This document shows positions 11,801-22,548 of a DNA stretch of 64,000 nt, piece after piece. Below the pieces are notes generated by a model. It was not told the DNA's origin. It worked only from the letters and a program-made list of their open reading frames with translations, and did no database searches. How positions within the stretch are numbered: position 1 is the stretch's first letter; every line of letters begins with the position of its first letter. Both the position numbers and the translations under genes were made by a program. This DNA is from Astropecten irregularis (taxonomy: Eukaryota; Echinodermata; Asteroidea; Paxillosida; Astropectinidae). The DNA is taken from positions 8,928,001 to 8,992,000 of the forward strand of contig OZ020259.1 of the NCBI GenBank assembly GCA_963971285.1, written 5' to 3'.

Positions 11801-14800
11801 ACCAAACTATTATTTCCCCGGCGGAAAATACGTTTTTTAGGGACATGGCCGACCATTTTCTCTGGGACCTGCATTATTTTGTCTCTACCAAACTATTATT
11901 TCCCCGGCGGAAAATACGTTTTTAAGGGACTTGGCCGACCATTTTCTCTGGGACCTGCATTATTTTGTCTCTACCAAACTATTATTTCCCCGGCGGAAAA
12001 TACGTTTTTTAGGGACTTGGCTGACCATTTTCTCTGGACCTGCATTATTTTGTCTCTACCAAACTATTCTTTCCCTGGCGGAAATTACATTTTTTAGGGA
12101 CATGGCCGACCATTTTCTCTGGGACCTGCATTATTTTGTCTCCACCAAGCTATTTTTCACTGGCTGAAAATACGTTCTCAGGGACTTGGCTGACCATTTT
12201 CTCTGGGACCTGCATTATTTTGTCTCTACTAAACAATTATTTCCCCGGCTGAAAATACGTTTTTTAGGGACTTGGCGGACCATTTCCCCTGGGACCTGCA
12301 TTATTTTGTCTCTACCAAACTATTATTTTCCCGGCTGAAAACATGTTTTTTAGGGACATGGCCGACCATTTTCTGCACGTATTCTGGCCGTAAAGTTTGT
12401 TTGACTGTCATGTCGGTAGGAAAAGAAATCAAACAAATACAAAGAAAAAGTCGGCGCTGGCGCGGGGTTGAAAAGCGGAAAATATAATTCGGCACACACA
12501 TCAAAAACGCGGAACATAGAATGCGGCAAATTCATTAAATAAGCGGAAAATAGAATGCGGCAAATTCATTAAATAAGCGGAAAATAGAATGCGGCAAATT
12601 CATCAAAAAAGCTAAAACGCGGAGATTTCACACCCCTGTTTTTTTAGGGACTTGGCCGACCATTTTCTCTGGGACCTGCATTATTTTGTCTCTACCAAAC
12701 TATTATTTCCCGGCTGAAAATACGTTCTCAGGGAATTGGCAGACCATTTTCTCTGGGACCTGCATTATTTTGTCTCTACCAAACTATTATTTCCCTGGCG
12801 GAAAAAACATTTTTTAGGGACTTAGCCGACCAGTTTCTCCGCGACCTGCATTATTTTTTATCTTCCAAACTATCAAGACAAGCGGCTGCGGTGGCCAGCG
12901 GATAATCCGCGGAATGTCGGCCGCATTCATGAGGTGCCAATTTACATAATCTGTGCATAGTGCCGGCAGTCTGCAGACTGCCTGGGTCGCTAAGGGCTCT
13001 TTTGTTTAGCACAGGTGTGCGTGCCTCTGCAGAATCCGCAGAATGTCTGCGTCTTTGAACGCGTGGTCAATTTGGGGACGGCGCCTTAGTATGTTGAATA
13101 TCAAGAAAAAAGGAAACAATTAAAAAATTTGGGTGCTTTTTTCTCACTTTTTCTCTCTCTTTAAACGTGATATGATTATGTAAATTGTTCGTTTGTGTAC
13201 GGTACGTATTGACCAGAACCCCCGCCCCCTTTGTGCGTACGTACTTCATGGACGACCCCCACCAATACATTTGATGACATAGGTTAACTGTTAACCCGAT
13301 TATTTTGGCAATCAGTAACGGGATATGAAATTACCCTTTTTTGCCCAGCACTAATCAATTCAGTATCAATGGATCAATGTCACCTTCATCAATACAGTAT
13401 CCATGATTGATGTCACCTTGATAACACAATGTAGTATCTTGGATTAACTAAGGTTGGGCGGTTTTGAAAAAAATAAAAACCGACAAAACCGTGAGACCCC
13501 GACTCGGTTAAACCGTAAAACCGCAAAACCGTAGGCCCTAAAACATAACAAAAATAATAAACCTAATTTGGGGACCTAACGCAAATTCACAGACAAATAT
13601 CGTTCGTTACAACTTGACTCCAAAGATCGCCATTCAAATTACAAAACGATCAAACGGGAAAATGAACGAACAAACGAAAAAATTAATACTCTTGATAATA
13701 TCAACCCTAATTACCGGTATAATTTCAGCGAAAACACGCTACATTTGATGTATGCTCGCGATCGTTTCGACTTTGAGTTCACCAGACCGCATGGTTAGCC
13801 ATTTTGTACATACATAGTCTTGATCCAAGACGTTCGATCGCTGTTCGTAGTGCGCCCTCACACGACTGATTCACACCATCACAATTACCCACTCAGCGTA
13901 CGTACGTTAAAAAACGCATCTAAAGTGTTGCAAGGACCAAGACAAATCTATTAATTCCGACAGCAACAAACCATGCATCGTGCACACAGCACACCGCGTG
14001 GTTGCTGTGTAGGCACCGTGCGATCGAGATGTGTGGGCCGTTGAGTGAGCTCTGTTGCCCGTATGCGTTGTGAATTTTTTACGCTACAGTACGGCGGTGT
14101 TTCGGCGCTTTACGACCGAAAAGGTGGCCTTTTCTTTCGCTTTTATCTGTCTATATCTGGGTGCCTTTTGCAGTAATTACAATGTTCTACAATTTTCAGC
14201 ATGTTGGATAATAAAATATGTTGCAGACGGTTTTGCGGTTTTCGTAAAATGCCGACCGAAAAAAAAAACGACTGGAAAATAAAACCGAGTAAAACCGTAA
14301 AACCGGTAAACTGCCCAAGCCTAGGATTAACCTTATTCTAAGTGGAAAAACCTTCCTTGTGTACTATTTAATCTAAGCATGCATACTGACCCAGCAATCC
14401 GTCTGCCATGACCATTTCACCACCAAATCCATCGTCTTTCATAGGTTCATCCAGTCCCAGGTCCATAGGTTTCTCAAGTGATGTATCTAGGGTTGCATCT
14501 TTTCTCTTATCTACATCACTTAGAAGGTGTGATTCATCTCTACTGGCCTTGTACATGGAATCCTCTTGCTGTTGGGCATCTCGCATTATTTCACGCTCAT
14601 CAAAACCAAGATCACCTATTTAAGGACAGAATGTAAAGATACAAATAAATTAATAAAGGGCACAGGATACATGTACATGTACATTTAATTGCATCTCAAA
14701 AGTAACAATGAGCTAATAACGTTTTCCTTACTCCATAAAAGAAACCTTGGTTAGAATTAACTATTAGTACATGAACAAGTTGCACGAATCTTGCAGGAAT

Positions 14801-17800
14801 TCCTTTTTCTGACCCCAACTTATCTAAGTTTCTGATGAGGAGAACCTCACATCATAAGAACTCTCCTATTCATATGATCAAGCACCTGAAAATTAGCTCT
14901 TAATTTAAAGAACCAAGTAGCCTGTGTAGCTTTTCGAAGGCAATATTTTGGCGACTTACATCCAGAAATGTTCTAAGTTTTACCAGAGGAAGATATTAAC
15001 CCATTTCGGAGTTGATTTAAATGTCCAACAAATTAAAAGTATATTTATAAATGGTAAAGCTCATTTTTCTCTGTCTGTTTCAATTTAAATCCCAATATCA
15101 CTTTTATGCAACTTTCTACCAAGTGACGCATATTTCAAGCCACTCCCACTTGTAAGCAATTTGCAGCAGCATATCATTTTCATGATCACATTTTACTGAT
15201 GCAATGTTCTTTGAAGCTCCTTCATACAAACAGACGTGTGTTTTAACTATAGTTGAACCTCATTTAATACGAGGTGGCCGAGACTTAGATAATGCTCGTA
15301 TTAAGCAGAGCCTTGTATTATGCAGGATCCATATTTTGTCAATTGAAATGCACATGTGCAAAGTACACGGCACATACTGCATGCAGTATCCCTCCGCTAA
15401 CTCGTAATTACGTGTCAAGTCAGGGTTTACATTTTAGTAATTTGTGCTTTTAATAAATGTGCTTGATAAATTTCATTTTGTTGAATTGTCACGGATGTAA
15501 AAGAGATTTCTTTACAATATGTCCAGAAATTAGCATGGACATTGGTTTTTCGAAAAGAATCGATTGAATGGAAGGCCTAGCCGTTTTCCTCGGTCGGATT
15601 TCGACCTTCATGACAGCCAACAAAAAAACTCACATGGATCAAGCACAATAAAAAAACTACGATGCACCGTACATTGTCTGTTTTTTTTTTACACTTGCTG
15701 GTGGTAGACCTCATGTAAAACCGCAGAAGGGGATTAGTGGGAGTTAGTGATGTGGTGAAATTACCTTTCGGTTACATGAAACAACGGTCTACACGACTCT
15801 AGGGAGGTAGGATCTTTCTTAATCTGTACAAAGAAATCTGCCAATTGATTCGTGTTCACTGTTTGCACTATGTAATTGTGGCCATGACAAGAAATGTATA
15901 TGGCCACAGAGGATGGGGAGGATGATTGCCTTGTAATAACAACACCATTCGGTATTGTTTGATATTTAAAACTACCAGTACTCAGTATTTATAAGAAACT
16001 GCCCAAGCTTACAGTCAACATGCAAAGTACACGATGGTTATTACCTGACAGTAGATTTTTGACATTAAAGTTTCCAATTGATCAAACAGTAATATGCTAA
16101 TTGATACAACCAAAAACACTAAACACAACCCTAAACACCGAGCAATTGAAACTTTTAAAAACCAACACTAAAAGCGTTACTTAATTTCTCTATTTCTTGA
16201 ATGCCTAGGGTCAATTATGTTTGTTGAATGTATGCTTGGGATATTAAAAGACTGCTGATATATATGATGATATAAAATACAAACCGAAACCATCGTCTTG
16301 TGCCAGGGTAATGGAGCCCAAGTCTTCCTTCATGGTGATTTCTTCAACTCGGCTTTGGTTTAATGTAAACTGTTTCTGCACTTCAGCATCACTGAAAAAG
16401 TTAAGACATCAAATAAATCTGAATGCTCACTATGCAACTGCATAAAAACATATTATAAAACAATGCCATATACACACAAAATGGTTAATAAGAATTCCGA
16501 AACCTAACCTACATGAAATTTTTTCATATTACTGCAATTATTGTCTATCATCTTCAGGGTTGTCAATTACGGATACTTTTTATGGTGGATATAGCGGTAC
16601 CCAGCATATGAATGGTTTCATGGCTTCTGACAGCCAAATGAAAAAAGATTTTTATAATTTACTATTTGGGACATCGCCAACATAAAACTGGGGCAGGTTT
16701 TGTTGGCCCGAGTCATGACGGTGAAAACTGAACATGTTTCTAAAGATTTTGGGTCATCTCGTACCCAGGTTAACTCGTACCCAAGTCATCTCGTACCCAA
16801 GTTAACTCGTACCCAAGTCAAGTCGTACACGAGTCAACTCGTACCCCTATGCAATTGTGCGTAAAATCGTGTTCGTGTTGTTCCTCTTAGACTGTGACAT
16901 TTCGTGTTCTTACTTTTAATGTCTCTTTTCGTGTTCTTACTTTTAGTGTCTCTTTTAATCTTAAAAAAAAAAAACACATTCATCTGAGAACCCGTCTCCC
17001 AAAAATTCCTGTTTCAAAATCAATTGAACATAGTCCCACCTAGTGCTGTGCAAAATAGGGTAATTTGGTATTCGTTTACGGAATTGAAAAAAATACGGAT
17101 CCGTGTTATACAATTTAATCGCCTTTAAAATGACAGCGCTAGCGGGCGGCGATCGTGCGTGTTCAGTGAAGAAGAAAAGTTCCTGAATAAAAGCAGTGTT
17201 GACAGACGGTATGGACATTAAGCTTGTTTGATATGACGATATTTATCGATATCACGATATATTTTTTTCATATGGAAAATCGTTTCGGACTTAACCTGGG
17301 TACGAGTTAACTTGGGTACGAGATGACTTGGGTACGAGTTGACTTGGGTGTCATTTTTGGGGTTACGACTTGACTTAGGTACGAGTTAACTTGGGTACGA
17401 CTTGACAAATTTCGTTTCTGAATTAGTTATTGGTTCGGCATTTTGCTGAATTCAGTACTGCTCCCTTTACATCATTGGTTTACCCAGATGTGAGAATCGT
17501 AGGAAGGGATTGGTTTATGGTCAGTCCATGGCAGAAAGGCAAGCTACCCTCAGGTCAGACTCCTAATTCTAATGTCCCGGCCATTTTTGTTTCATTTTGG
17601 CGCCATTCCCAACTATATTTCCATTCATCAAGAGTGACAACAGAAACACTTTCCTGGTCACGTTCCCCAAAACACACCCCTGGGTAGCTCATTTGGTAGA
17701 GCGCTGGTACAGTATTTTGGAGGTCGCTGGTTTGAATCCCACTAAAGTCTTTATTTACTTTTCAATGACTTAACATCAATCTAGTCACTTTCCCTTATAG

Positions 17801-19075
17801 CTATTTGATGATTGCATAGTTTAATAATGAAAAATTAATATGAAAAAGTAATTTAAAAAAAAGGGGAAAAAGGCCAGACAATTTTATATGCATATATTTT
17901 TTAAGCACAATTTGTTAGTAATGTTTCAAACATTAGGGGTATTTCAGACAAACTACTACAGGCAGATATGACGTAAGTAAAATTGTTAATTAGTTAGCAA
18001 TTAAACAGTAAACACAAAACATAACTGAGACAAAATATCCATGAGAAAGAGAAAGGAAATGGCAAAAATTACTTGAGATCTGGAACAGATGTGTCAAAGT
18101 CATGGAAGACCTCTGGCAATGTGATAGCTGTGAAGGCTGCCTCTCTATTCTCCTCAGGTAGATCAACCACTCCAGGTCTAAACGCCATCTTGATCTTAAC
18201 AAATGCTTCATTGCAATCTGCTAAGAGGTACTTGGCTTTGCGGCTATGTATACGCACCACTCCCAACAAGAGATGACCTGATGTCCTCAAGGCCATTTTC
18301 ACCTGGATAACAACAAAACCAAACATTATGCCACTAAGCTAGAAAATGTATGGTATAACCTATTCATTTGTTGAGATACTTCTTGCACCAATCTTAAGTT
18401 AAGATACATAATAAAAACAGAACATGAGAGCGGAAACAGATCATTCAGTTCTCCTCAGGTTTTTCCAGAAGTGAGGAGGAATTAGTTTAGGTATTTGGCC
18501 ACAATGTGCAGTCCTGAAAAGTTTGGGCTTTTGATTCTCTCTGGTACATTTAAGGGCATTTGAGGAGCTTCCTTGATAGCTTTCTGTCATGGAAAATAAA
18601 TTGGGCATCTCACACGACACTGACCACGAGAAACAAACGTCCTCTCCAATGCAAATGCTGTCAGATGATTATTTTTTTCCTATGAGCACATATCATATTA
18701 ATTTTTGTCCCGGTTTCACACACACAAAATATAACCTGTTGTTCAAATACCAGCACATGCAAGTGGAATAAATGCAAGTTTTTCAACATGTTCAATATCA
18801 TGGAATAAATACCTGCCCTGGTTTAAAAAAAATGTGTGCGTATATCATTGATAGAGCCATTGGATACCAAATAGATAAATTTGTTTTCTTATATAGTCAA
18901 TAATCATTTATCTTGTCATATATATACTTACCTTTGGATGAATGATGCTGTCCACACATGATGGTACGTTGGTTTCAAATACATGCGCCTTGGTCAATTT
19001 CTTGTCCCAGTGAGCAGCTAACCATATTCGGGCTAGTGGTCCCTTTTTGCTCAGCACAAAGTGTGCATAAAACAT
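2600..19075 (-). CDS. RAD21: RAD21/SCC1 cohesin kleisin subunit (10 coding exons, complete)
   Basis: RAD21 is the alpha-kleisin that closes the SMC1-SMC3 cohesin ring and is cut by separase at anaphase. Coding exons in transcript order: 19075-18932, 18302-18073, 16391-16285, 14615-14391, 9201-9070, 7928-7812, 7384-7155, 6555-6438, 5006-4750, 2881-2600. All introns are GT-AG and every junction keeps frame, giving 1842 nt and 613 residues (human about 631). Recognition rests on the N-terminal kleisin domain (starts [18 protein letters not shown], residues 1 to about 105), a separase-type site EIMR at 169-172, the block [19 protein letters not shown] (about 358-376), a basic stretch RQRRKRK (325-331), an acidic linker, and the C-terminal winged helix (about 537-613, with [14 protein letters not shown]). 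The start is the only ATG that gives the invariant N-terminus. A pyrimidine tract plus TAG at 19112 implies a non-coding 5' exon upstream. Introns are full of transposon relics. Exon limits were read by eye from splice consensus and protein similarity. Confidence 0.96.
3296..4705. mobile_element. Non-autonomous TA-flanked transposon in RAD21 intron 9
   Basis: A 1.41 kb segment whose ends are 27 bp inverted repeats, starting CCGTAAAGTTTCATG on the left and ending CATGGAACTTTATGG on the right (about 24 of 27 matching). Each end abuts TA, as in Tc1/mariner/pogo insertions. No transposase is visible. Confidence 0.7.
4750..5006 (-). CDS. RAD21: RAD21 coding exon 9 (acidic linker)
   Basis: Residues 435-520. 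Ser/Asp-rich linker with a [13 protein letters not shown] acidic run and a terminal tract of seven Glu. Acidic repeats precede the winged helix in vertebrate RAD21 too. Acceptor ATTGCAG|GTG, donor GAG|GTATGT. Confidence 0.9.
6438..6555 (-). CDS. RAD21: RAD21 coding exon 8
   Basis: Residues 396-434 plus one base. Begins [15 protein letters not shown], equivalent to the human LFTRCLTPLVPEDLR. It contains an ExxR tetrapeptide, ETMR (425-428), a possible second separase site (inference). Confidence 0.93.
7155..7384 (-). CDS. RAD21: RAD21 coding exon 7 (STAG-binding region)
   Basis: Residues 319-395. Carries the basic cluster RQRRKRK and the block [16 protein letters not shown] followed by EKLFGLPG, the region by which vertebrate RAD21 binds the SA/STAG subunit. 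Confidence 0.95.
7549..7621 (+). repeat. tRNA-like SINE head (not a working tRNA)
   Basis: Pol III A-box-like TAGCCTAGCGGGTATGGC and B-box GGTTCCAATCC, with partly paired ends GCTCGG/CTGAGC. The anticodon arm gives an 8 nt loop, so it does not fold as a normal tRNA. Related heads occur at 29770-29825 (minus) and 29934-30000 (plus), which points to a SINE family. Confidence 0.6.
7812..7928 (-). CDS. RAD21: RAD21 coding exon 6
   Basis: Residues 280-318 plus one base. Contains [20 protein letters not shown], which matches human RAD21 residue for residue over that stretch. The donor is CAG|GTAAAT. Confidence 0.95.
9070..9201 (-). CDS. RAD21: RAD21 coding exon 5 (linker)
   Basis: Residues 236-279 plus one base. 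Gly/Glu-rich linker of low conservation. It is supported by in-phase joins to exons 4 and 6, with acceptor ATGAAG|GT and donor AAAG|GTGACC. The 3.8 kb minisatellite-bearing transposon lies in the intron just upstream. Confidence 0.82.
9597..12870. repeat. 86 bp minisatellite array with higher-order structure
   Basis: About 35 tandem copies of a unit near 86 bp, recognised by GACCATTTTCTCTGGGACCT then GCATTATTTTGTCTCTACC. Variants alternate (TTTTAGGGACTTGG versus TCTCAGGGAATTGG). The variant GACCTGGATT recurs about 949 bp apart (9802 and 10751), within a block of about 400 bp duplicated almost exactly, so eleven-unit segments have been copied. 86 is not a multiple of 3, so the open frames over it are artefacts. 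Confidence 0.92.
12374..12637. repeat. Insertion within the minisatellite with its own 36 bp tandem repeat
   Basis: About 260 bp unrelated to the 86 bp unit interrupts the array. It contains about three copies of a unit with AGCGGAAAATAGAATGCGGC then AAATTCATTAAATA. The 86 bp units resume at about 12640. Confidence 0.7.
13449..14323. mobile_element. hAT-type non-autonomous element with perfect 8 bp duplication
   Basis: 875 bp from TAAGGTTGGGCGG to CCCAAGCCTA, flanked by identical GGATTAAC (13441-13448 and 14324-14331). An 8 bp duplication with GTTGGGC-type ends indicates hAT. Subterminal AAACCGTAAAACCG motifs recur near both ends. No transposase. Lies in RAD21 intron 4. Confidence 0.8.
14391..14615 (-). 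CDS. RAD21: RAD21 coding exon 4 (separase site)
   Basis: Residues 161-235 plus one base. Begins [19 protein letters not shown] at 169-172 sits at the same residue number as the first human separase site (R172). The rest is acidic, low-complexity linker. Confidence 0.92.
16285..16391 (-). CDS. RAD21: RAD21 coding exon 3
   Basis: Residues 125-160 plus one base. Contains [16 protein letters not shown], matching the conserved [13 protein letters not shown] block of vertebrate RAD21. The acceptor is TTTTTCAG|TGAT. Confidence 0.93.
16753..17406. mobile_element. Fold-back element of opposed 16 bp arrays (RAD21 intron 2)
   Basis: Left array 16753-16848: six units alternating GTCATCTCGTACCCAA and GTTAACTCGTACCCAA. 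Right array about 17291-17406: reverse-complement units, with one interrupted. About 440 bp of AT-rich non-coding spacer lies between. The unit length and CTCGTAC core match the arrays at 22410-23540. No clear target duplication. Confidence 0.65.
17682..17750 (+). repeat. tRNA-derived sequence / SINE head
   Basis: A good A box (TAGCTCATTTGGTAGAGC) and B box (GGTTTGAATCC) at tRNA spacing. The acceptor ends do not pair, so this is a pseudogene or SINE head. Sits in RAD21 intron 2. Confidence 0.5.
18073..18302 (-). CDS. RAD21: RAD21 coding exon 2 (rest of N-terminal domain)
   Basis: Residues 49-124 plus two bases. Contains the near-invariant blocks [20 protein letters not shown] and [15 protein letters not shown]. 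The acceptor is CAG|GTG and the donor is CTCAA|GTAATT. Confidence 0.95.
18932..19075 (-). CDS. RAD21: RAD21 coding exon 1 (start codon)
   Basis: Residues 1-48, phase 0. This is the start of the kleisin N-terminal domain, which forms a helical bundle with the SMC3 coiled coil. The donor is CCAAAG|GTAAGT. The exon begins upstream of the ATG at about 19111, after a TTTTCTGTAG acceptor, so about 36 nt of it are 5' UTR. Confidence 0.95.
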
Positions 19076-19111
19076 GGTGCTCGGATGAAGTAGTTGCCTT
19101 TCTTCTTAAAA

Positions 19112-22100
19112 CTACAGAAAAGATAAAAAATATATAGAAAGAATTTAATGACAATACTTTTTTGTAAAATGGGTAAAATTATTCTACCAGAAAAAGATGA
19201 TATTACTTCGTACAAACTTACAAACCATCAATGACAAACATAACCCAGTGGCAAAGCTCGACAGAATTCAGCACAATTATTATGGCAGTTCCTTTTCAAT
19301 ATCAAAGTACAAGTCCGTGAATCATAATATTTAACTGGTTAAGTTGCTTTTTCACAATTGCATAAGCTTGTTTAATTTCAGGATATTTAACAATATCTTG
19401 ATACTTGTTTCATATGGAAAATCATATTGGAAAAAAAAAATCAAAATATGGTTCAAATGCTTGGAGCTTGGAGGGCCTGGCGTGTTTCAATCCTAGCAGA
19501 ATCTTTCTGAAAGGCTAAATGACAAGAGGACAAGAACTTGCAAGCAAAAGATACACAAGAATGGATGAGAGGATTGGGACAAAAAGGGGGGGGGGGGATT
19601 GGAGAAAGAGTGGTTAGACAAAGGGGGGTCAAAGAACACAATATCAAAGGTACAAGACTACAAAGGTGGGGAAGAATGGGGAACATATGATTACCCAGTA
19701 ATTAATTTGGTGCTGGGTTAGGGTTAGAGTTGCTCAGAAGCAGACTTGCATAGCATAACAGGCTTTTTGCTACGTCAAAAGCAGATTTCTTGCAGATTTC
19801 AAATGTGACGTTTGCAGTTCAACGCCCCGTAGTTCATGTATTTCGCAAAATTCAACATAGCGCCGGTCGTGTAGCACTAGTGCGAAAATTACATGTAAAG
19901 GTATGAATGACCGAAAAATAGATGAATACAAGATTGAAATCATTCAAATAATATATCATCAGGCCTCAAATTTAAATGATTTTAGGGCACTCCGGCACTG
20001 CCATTTTGGCCCCAAGAAAGTGGACATTTTAGGGGCACTGGGGCCAAAACCATAGGCAACAAGGCCATTTTTTTAATGAAGGAAAGGCACCGAGGCCAAA
20101 CACTGTTTTGGAGCCTACAAGTACAAAATAATGAAGAATCGCCTTAAAACTCCTGTGAAGTGACAAGGACAGATATGGAGAGGGGAATCACCTCATTTCC
20201 TCTGACCAAGGATACAAAATTAAAGCAAAGCTTATAACACGTCCTTTTGAAAATGCAAAAAGAAATACAATATCCTTGCCTATGGATAAATACATATCTC
20301 ATATATCTCAATTACCCGACCGACCCTGTTTGTTTGCTGTAACCTGAAAAATGTTATCTGGAAAAATTGAAAACTGTTTTATTATTATCCTCAAGCCTTG
20401 ACTACACTCAGATGCCTCCATACTTTTTTCTTAAGTTTTCTTTTTAGCTATATCCTCGAAGACCTCGATGTACCGGTTTTCGAGTGTGTAAGCATTTTAT
20501 TCCAAGCAAGACAAAAAGTCGCATACAGTCTCAAGTAAACTGTCTGTAATAACTTTGCGGCCGGCCGGGCTCGGTACCTTGGATCGAACATAGGCCTATC
20601 CCTTATAAATCAGGCGGTTGGACGTGTGGCTTAGCCTAAGGATGGAGCGGCTTGAGCGAAAATCCGGCCACACTAGTGGGGCTAGCTTCTACACTTGTAC
20701 AGTAAACTAACTGTAGAAAGAGAGCAGGGCTTCCTTTGATTTTTGAGGGAAATTTTTGGACTAGTAGGCCTAGTACTAGTACTCAGTAGTAATTTTTTTA
20801 TTTTCGTACTGTAAACAGCAAATGCCACTTTAGGGCCAGGTATCATTGGAAAGAAGAGATTATAAGCTTTCTTTTGACACCAAGATAACTTAATTGGAAG
20901 ATGCTCCGAGTGCCGGATCCGCTGTTAAAAATGGGCAAAACGCGATTCAACTTCAACTTACAATATCTTAAAAAGTAAACATCGTATCCTCCGCGCACAG
21001 CGAAAAATCCCTTACGCGAATTGGCACGAAATTGCCAAAAGAGGGCATCACGATCATCTCATTATGTGACGTCATCGCACTGACCAAAAATGGAAGTTTT
21101 CATGAATGAAACTGACACGCATGGGCACATACTCAGCAACTCGAATGAGTCGAATCATTGACACTACTTCCACAGACCTCGCCACGATCTTTCGAATGGC
21201 ACCAAAAACGACCTTTTGACAATTTTTTTGTGGTGTCACCCAATGTTCGAGAACTCACGGACTCCGCGGTCGTATTTGAACTTTGGTCAGCTGTATTTTT
21301 TTTGCCATTTTACCGGGAAACCGCGACACCATCTGAGCGTGATTGTAGGTCGTTGAATATTCATAGCAACGTGTGTTGGGTCTGTTGGTTGTGTATAATT
21401 TGTATACTGAGAGCGCCATATGAATATGCATAGAATTGCATGGTCGCCGGAGTTGTCGTACGGCCGCCCATTGGTCGTTTCGTAGTCGTACATCGTGTGT
21501 GCTTGAATAGGCACATCGCGCAATGCGTGCTCCGTACGTGCCTGCAACAGCCCTGCGTGCGTGCATAACGAGTTGGGCCAGCACATGGTTTCCGTGACGT
21601 CACGAGCACTGCCTTGCACATTGACCAATCAGCACGGCACTTGTCACAAACTGCACTGTTCCCACGTATGGTACATAGGCCCTACATATGGTACATACTG
21701 TTCATACATATGGGGCCGGGAATTTTTGCCGAGGCAAAGTGATCTACGTATCAACACGTCCGCACAGTAGGCTATGCAAATTACCAAAATTAATATTCAT
21801 ACGATGACGTAGTGACAGCCATTTTGTGTGGAGCAGAGCCACACAAATTAAAATCCGTTTTCGACGTTCTCGTCTGGCATTGTCTGGACATTCGTCAGAA
21901 AAGATTGATTTTTATCAAAAGGAATGATCGTGAGTACAAATTAATAGGCCCCCTATGCCAGTATGCTGCATTTCATCTCTGACTTTCGTAGAATAGAAGC
22001 AATGGATCGAGTTTCAATTCTGTTTGTGATGTTTTTGTTGTCATTTGGGGACATTTTCGGCGAGAGTGCCGTGAAATTTTTGTTTTCCTGCGTAGGCCTA

Positions 22101-22212
22101 CAACACATTTTGAGCTAGGCCTACAGGCCTATAATTCTCTGGGGCGCTAGACTGACCGTCAACCAAAGTCAAAAAAGGGAGTTCAGCGCCCCAGTTACTG
22201 CTGGGTCTATGA
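19112..22212. other. Upstream of RAD21: no coding gene seen
   Basis: Non-coding sequence with a G-run (about 19586-19599) and many short repeats. The 109-113 residue minus-strand open frames at 21255-21628 overlap one another in different frames in CpG-rich DNA and show no domain. A 39-codon open frame at about 22000-22120 starts with a hydrophobic MDRVSILFVMFLLSF stretch. It could be a signal-peptide exon but has no support. Confidence 0.4.
20990..21940. promoter_or_regulatory. CpG- and CRE-rich promoter-like tract
   Basis: Two full CRE palindromes TGACGTCA (about 21066 and 21594), a YY1-type GCCATTTTG (about 21818) and raised CpG content, ending near ATGATC|GTGAGT at 21925-21936. It could drive RAD21 leftward or an unseen plus-strand transcript. 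Confidence 0.25.
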
Positions 22213-22409
22213 TAGTTGCGATGATCGTAACCCTAGGTCTGACCAGGGACTGGGACCTTAGGGTTACGACAAAACTGGATAAAAAAAATGGGTACAACCT
22301 TTTTCGGCCAACTCCTGAAGTACGTTTCCACTTAGTTTTCCACTTTCCAAAATCCAAACACAAAATCTGACTACATGGATCTGATTGGTACTTATCAATG
22401 AATGCTGGT

Positions 22410-22548
22410 CAACTCGTACGCCAACCAACTCGTACGCCCCAACTCGTACGCTGACCAACTCGTACGCCGACCAACTCGTACGCCAACCAACTCGTACGCC
22501 AACCAACTCGTACGCCAATCAACTCGTACGCCGACCAACTCGTACGCC
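22410..22548 (+). repeat. Nine 16 bp units, left arm
   Basis: Head-to-tail units of the form CAACTCGTACGCCAAC, with A/G and C/T variants. The exact mirror arm is at 23395-23540. There are no unique spacers between units, so it is not CRISPR-like. Confidence 0.92.

Larger units (their letters stand above)
9311..13085. mobile_element. Harbinger-like non-autonomous element carrying a minisatellite (RAD21 intron 4)
   Basis: Perfect 20 bp terminal inverted repeat GGCGCCGTCCCCAAATTGAC at both ends, then one mismatch and eight more matching bases. It is flanked by TTA on both sides (9308-9310 and 13086-13088). A 3 bp TWA duplication with GC-rich ends is typical of PIF/Harbinger. No transposase is present. 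About 270 bp of unique sequence on the left and 210 bp on the right enclose the 86 bp tandem array. It sits between RAD21 exons 4 and 5. Confidence 0.8.

Noticed and set aside
21255..21628. Three overlapping minus-strand frames of 86-113 codons
   Set aside because: They overlap in three frames over CpG-rich sequence that lacks stops by composition. No conserved motif.
22410..22548. Regular short repeats resembling a CRISPR array
   Set aside because: Units are contiguous with no unique spacers, mirrored by an opposed array, in a eukaryotic genome.
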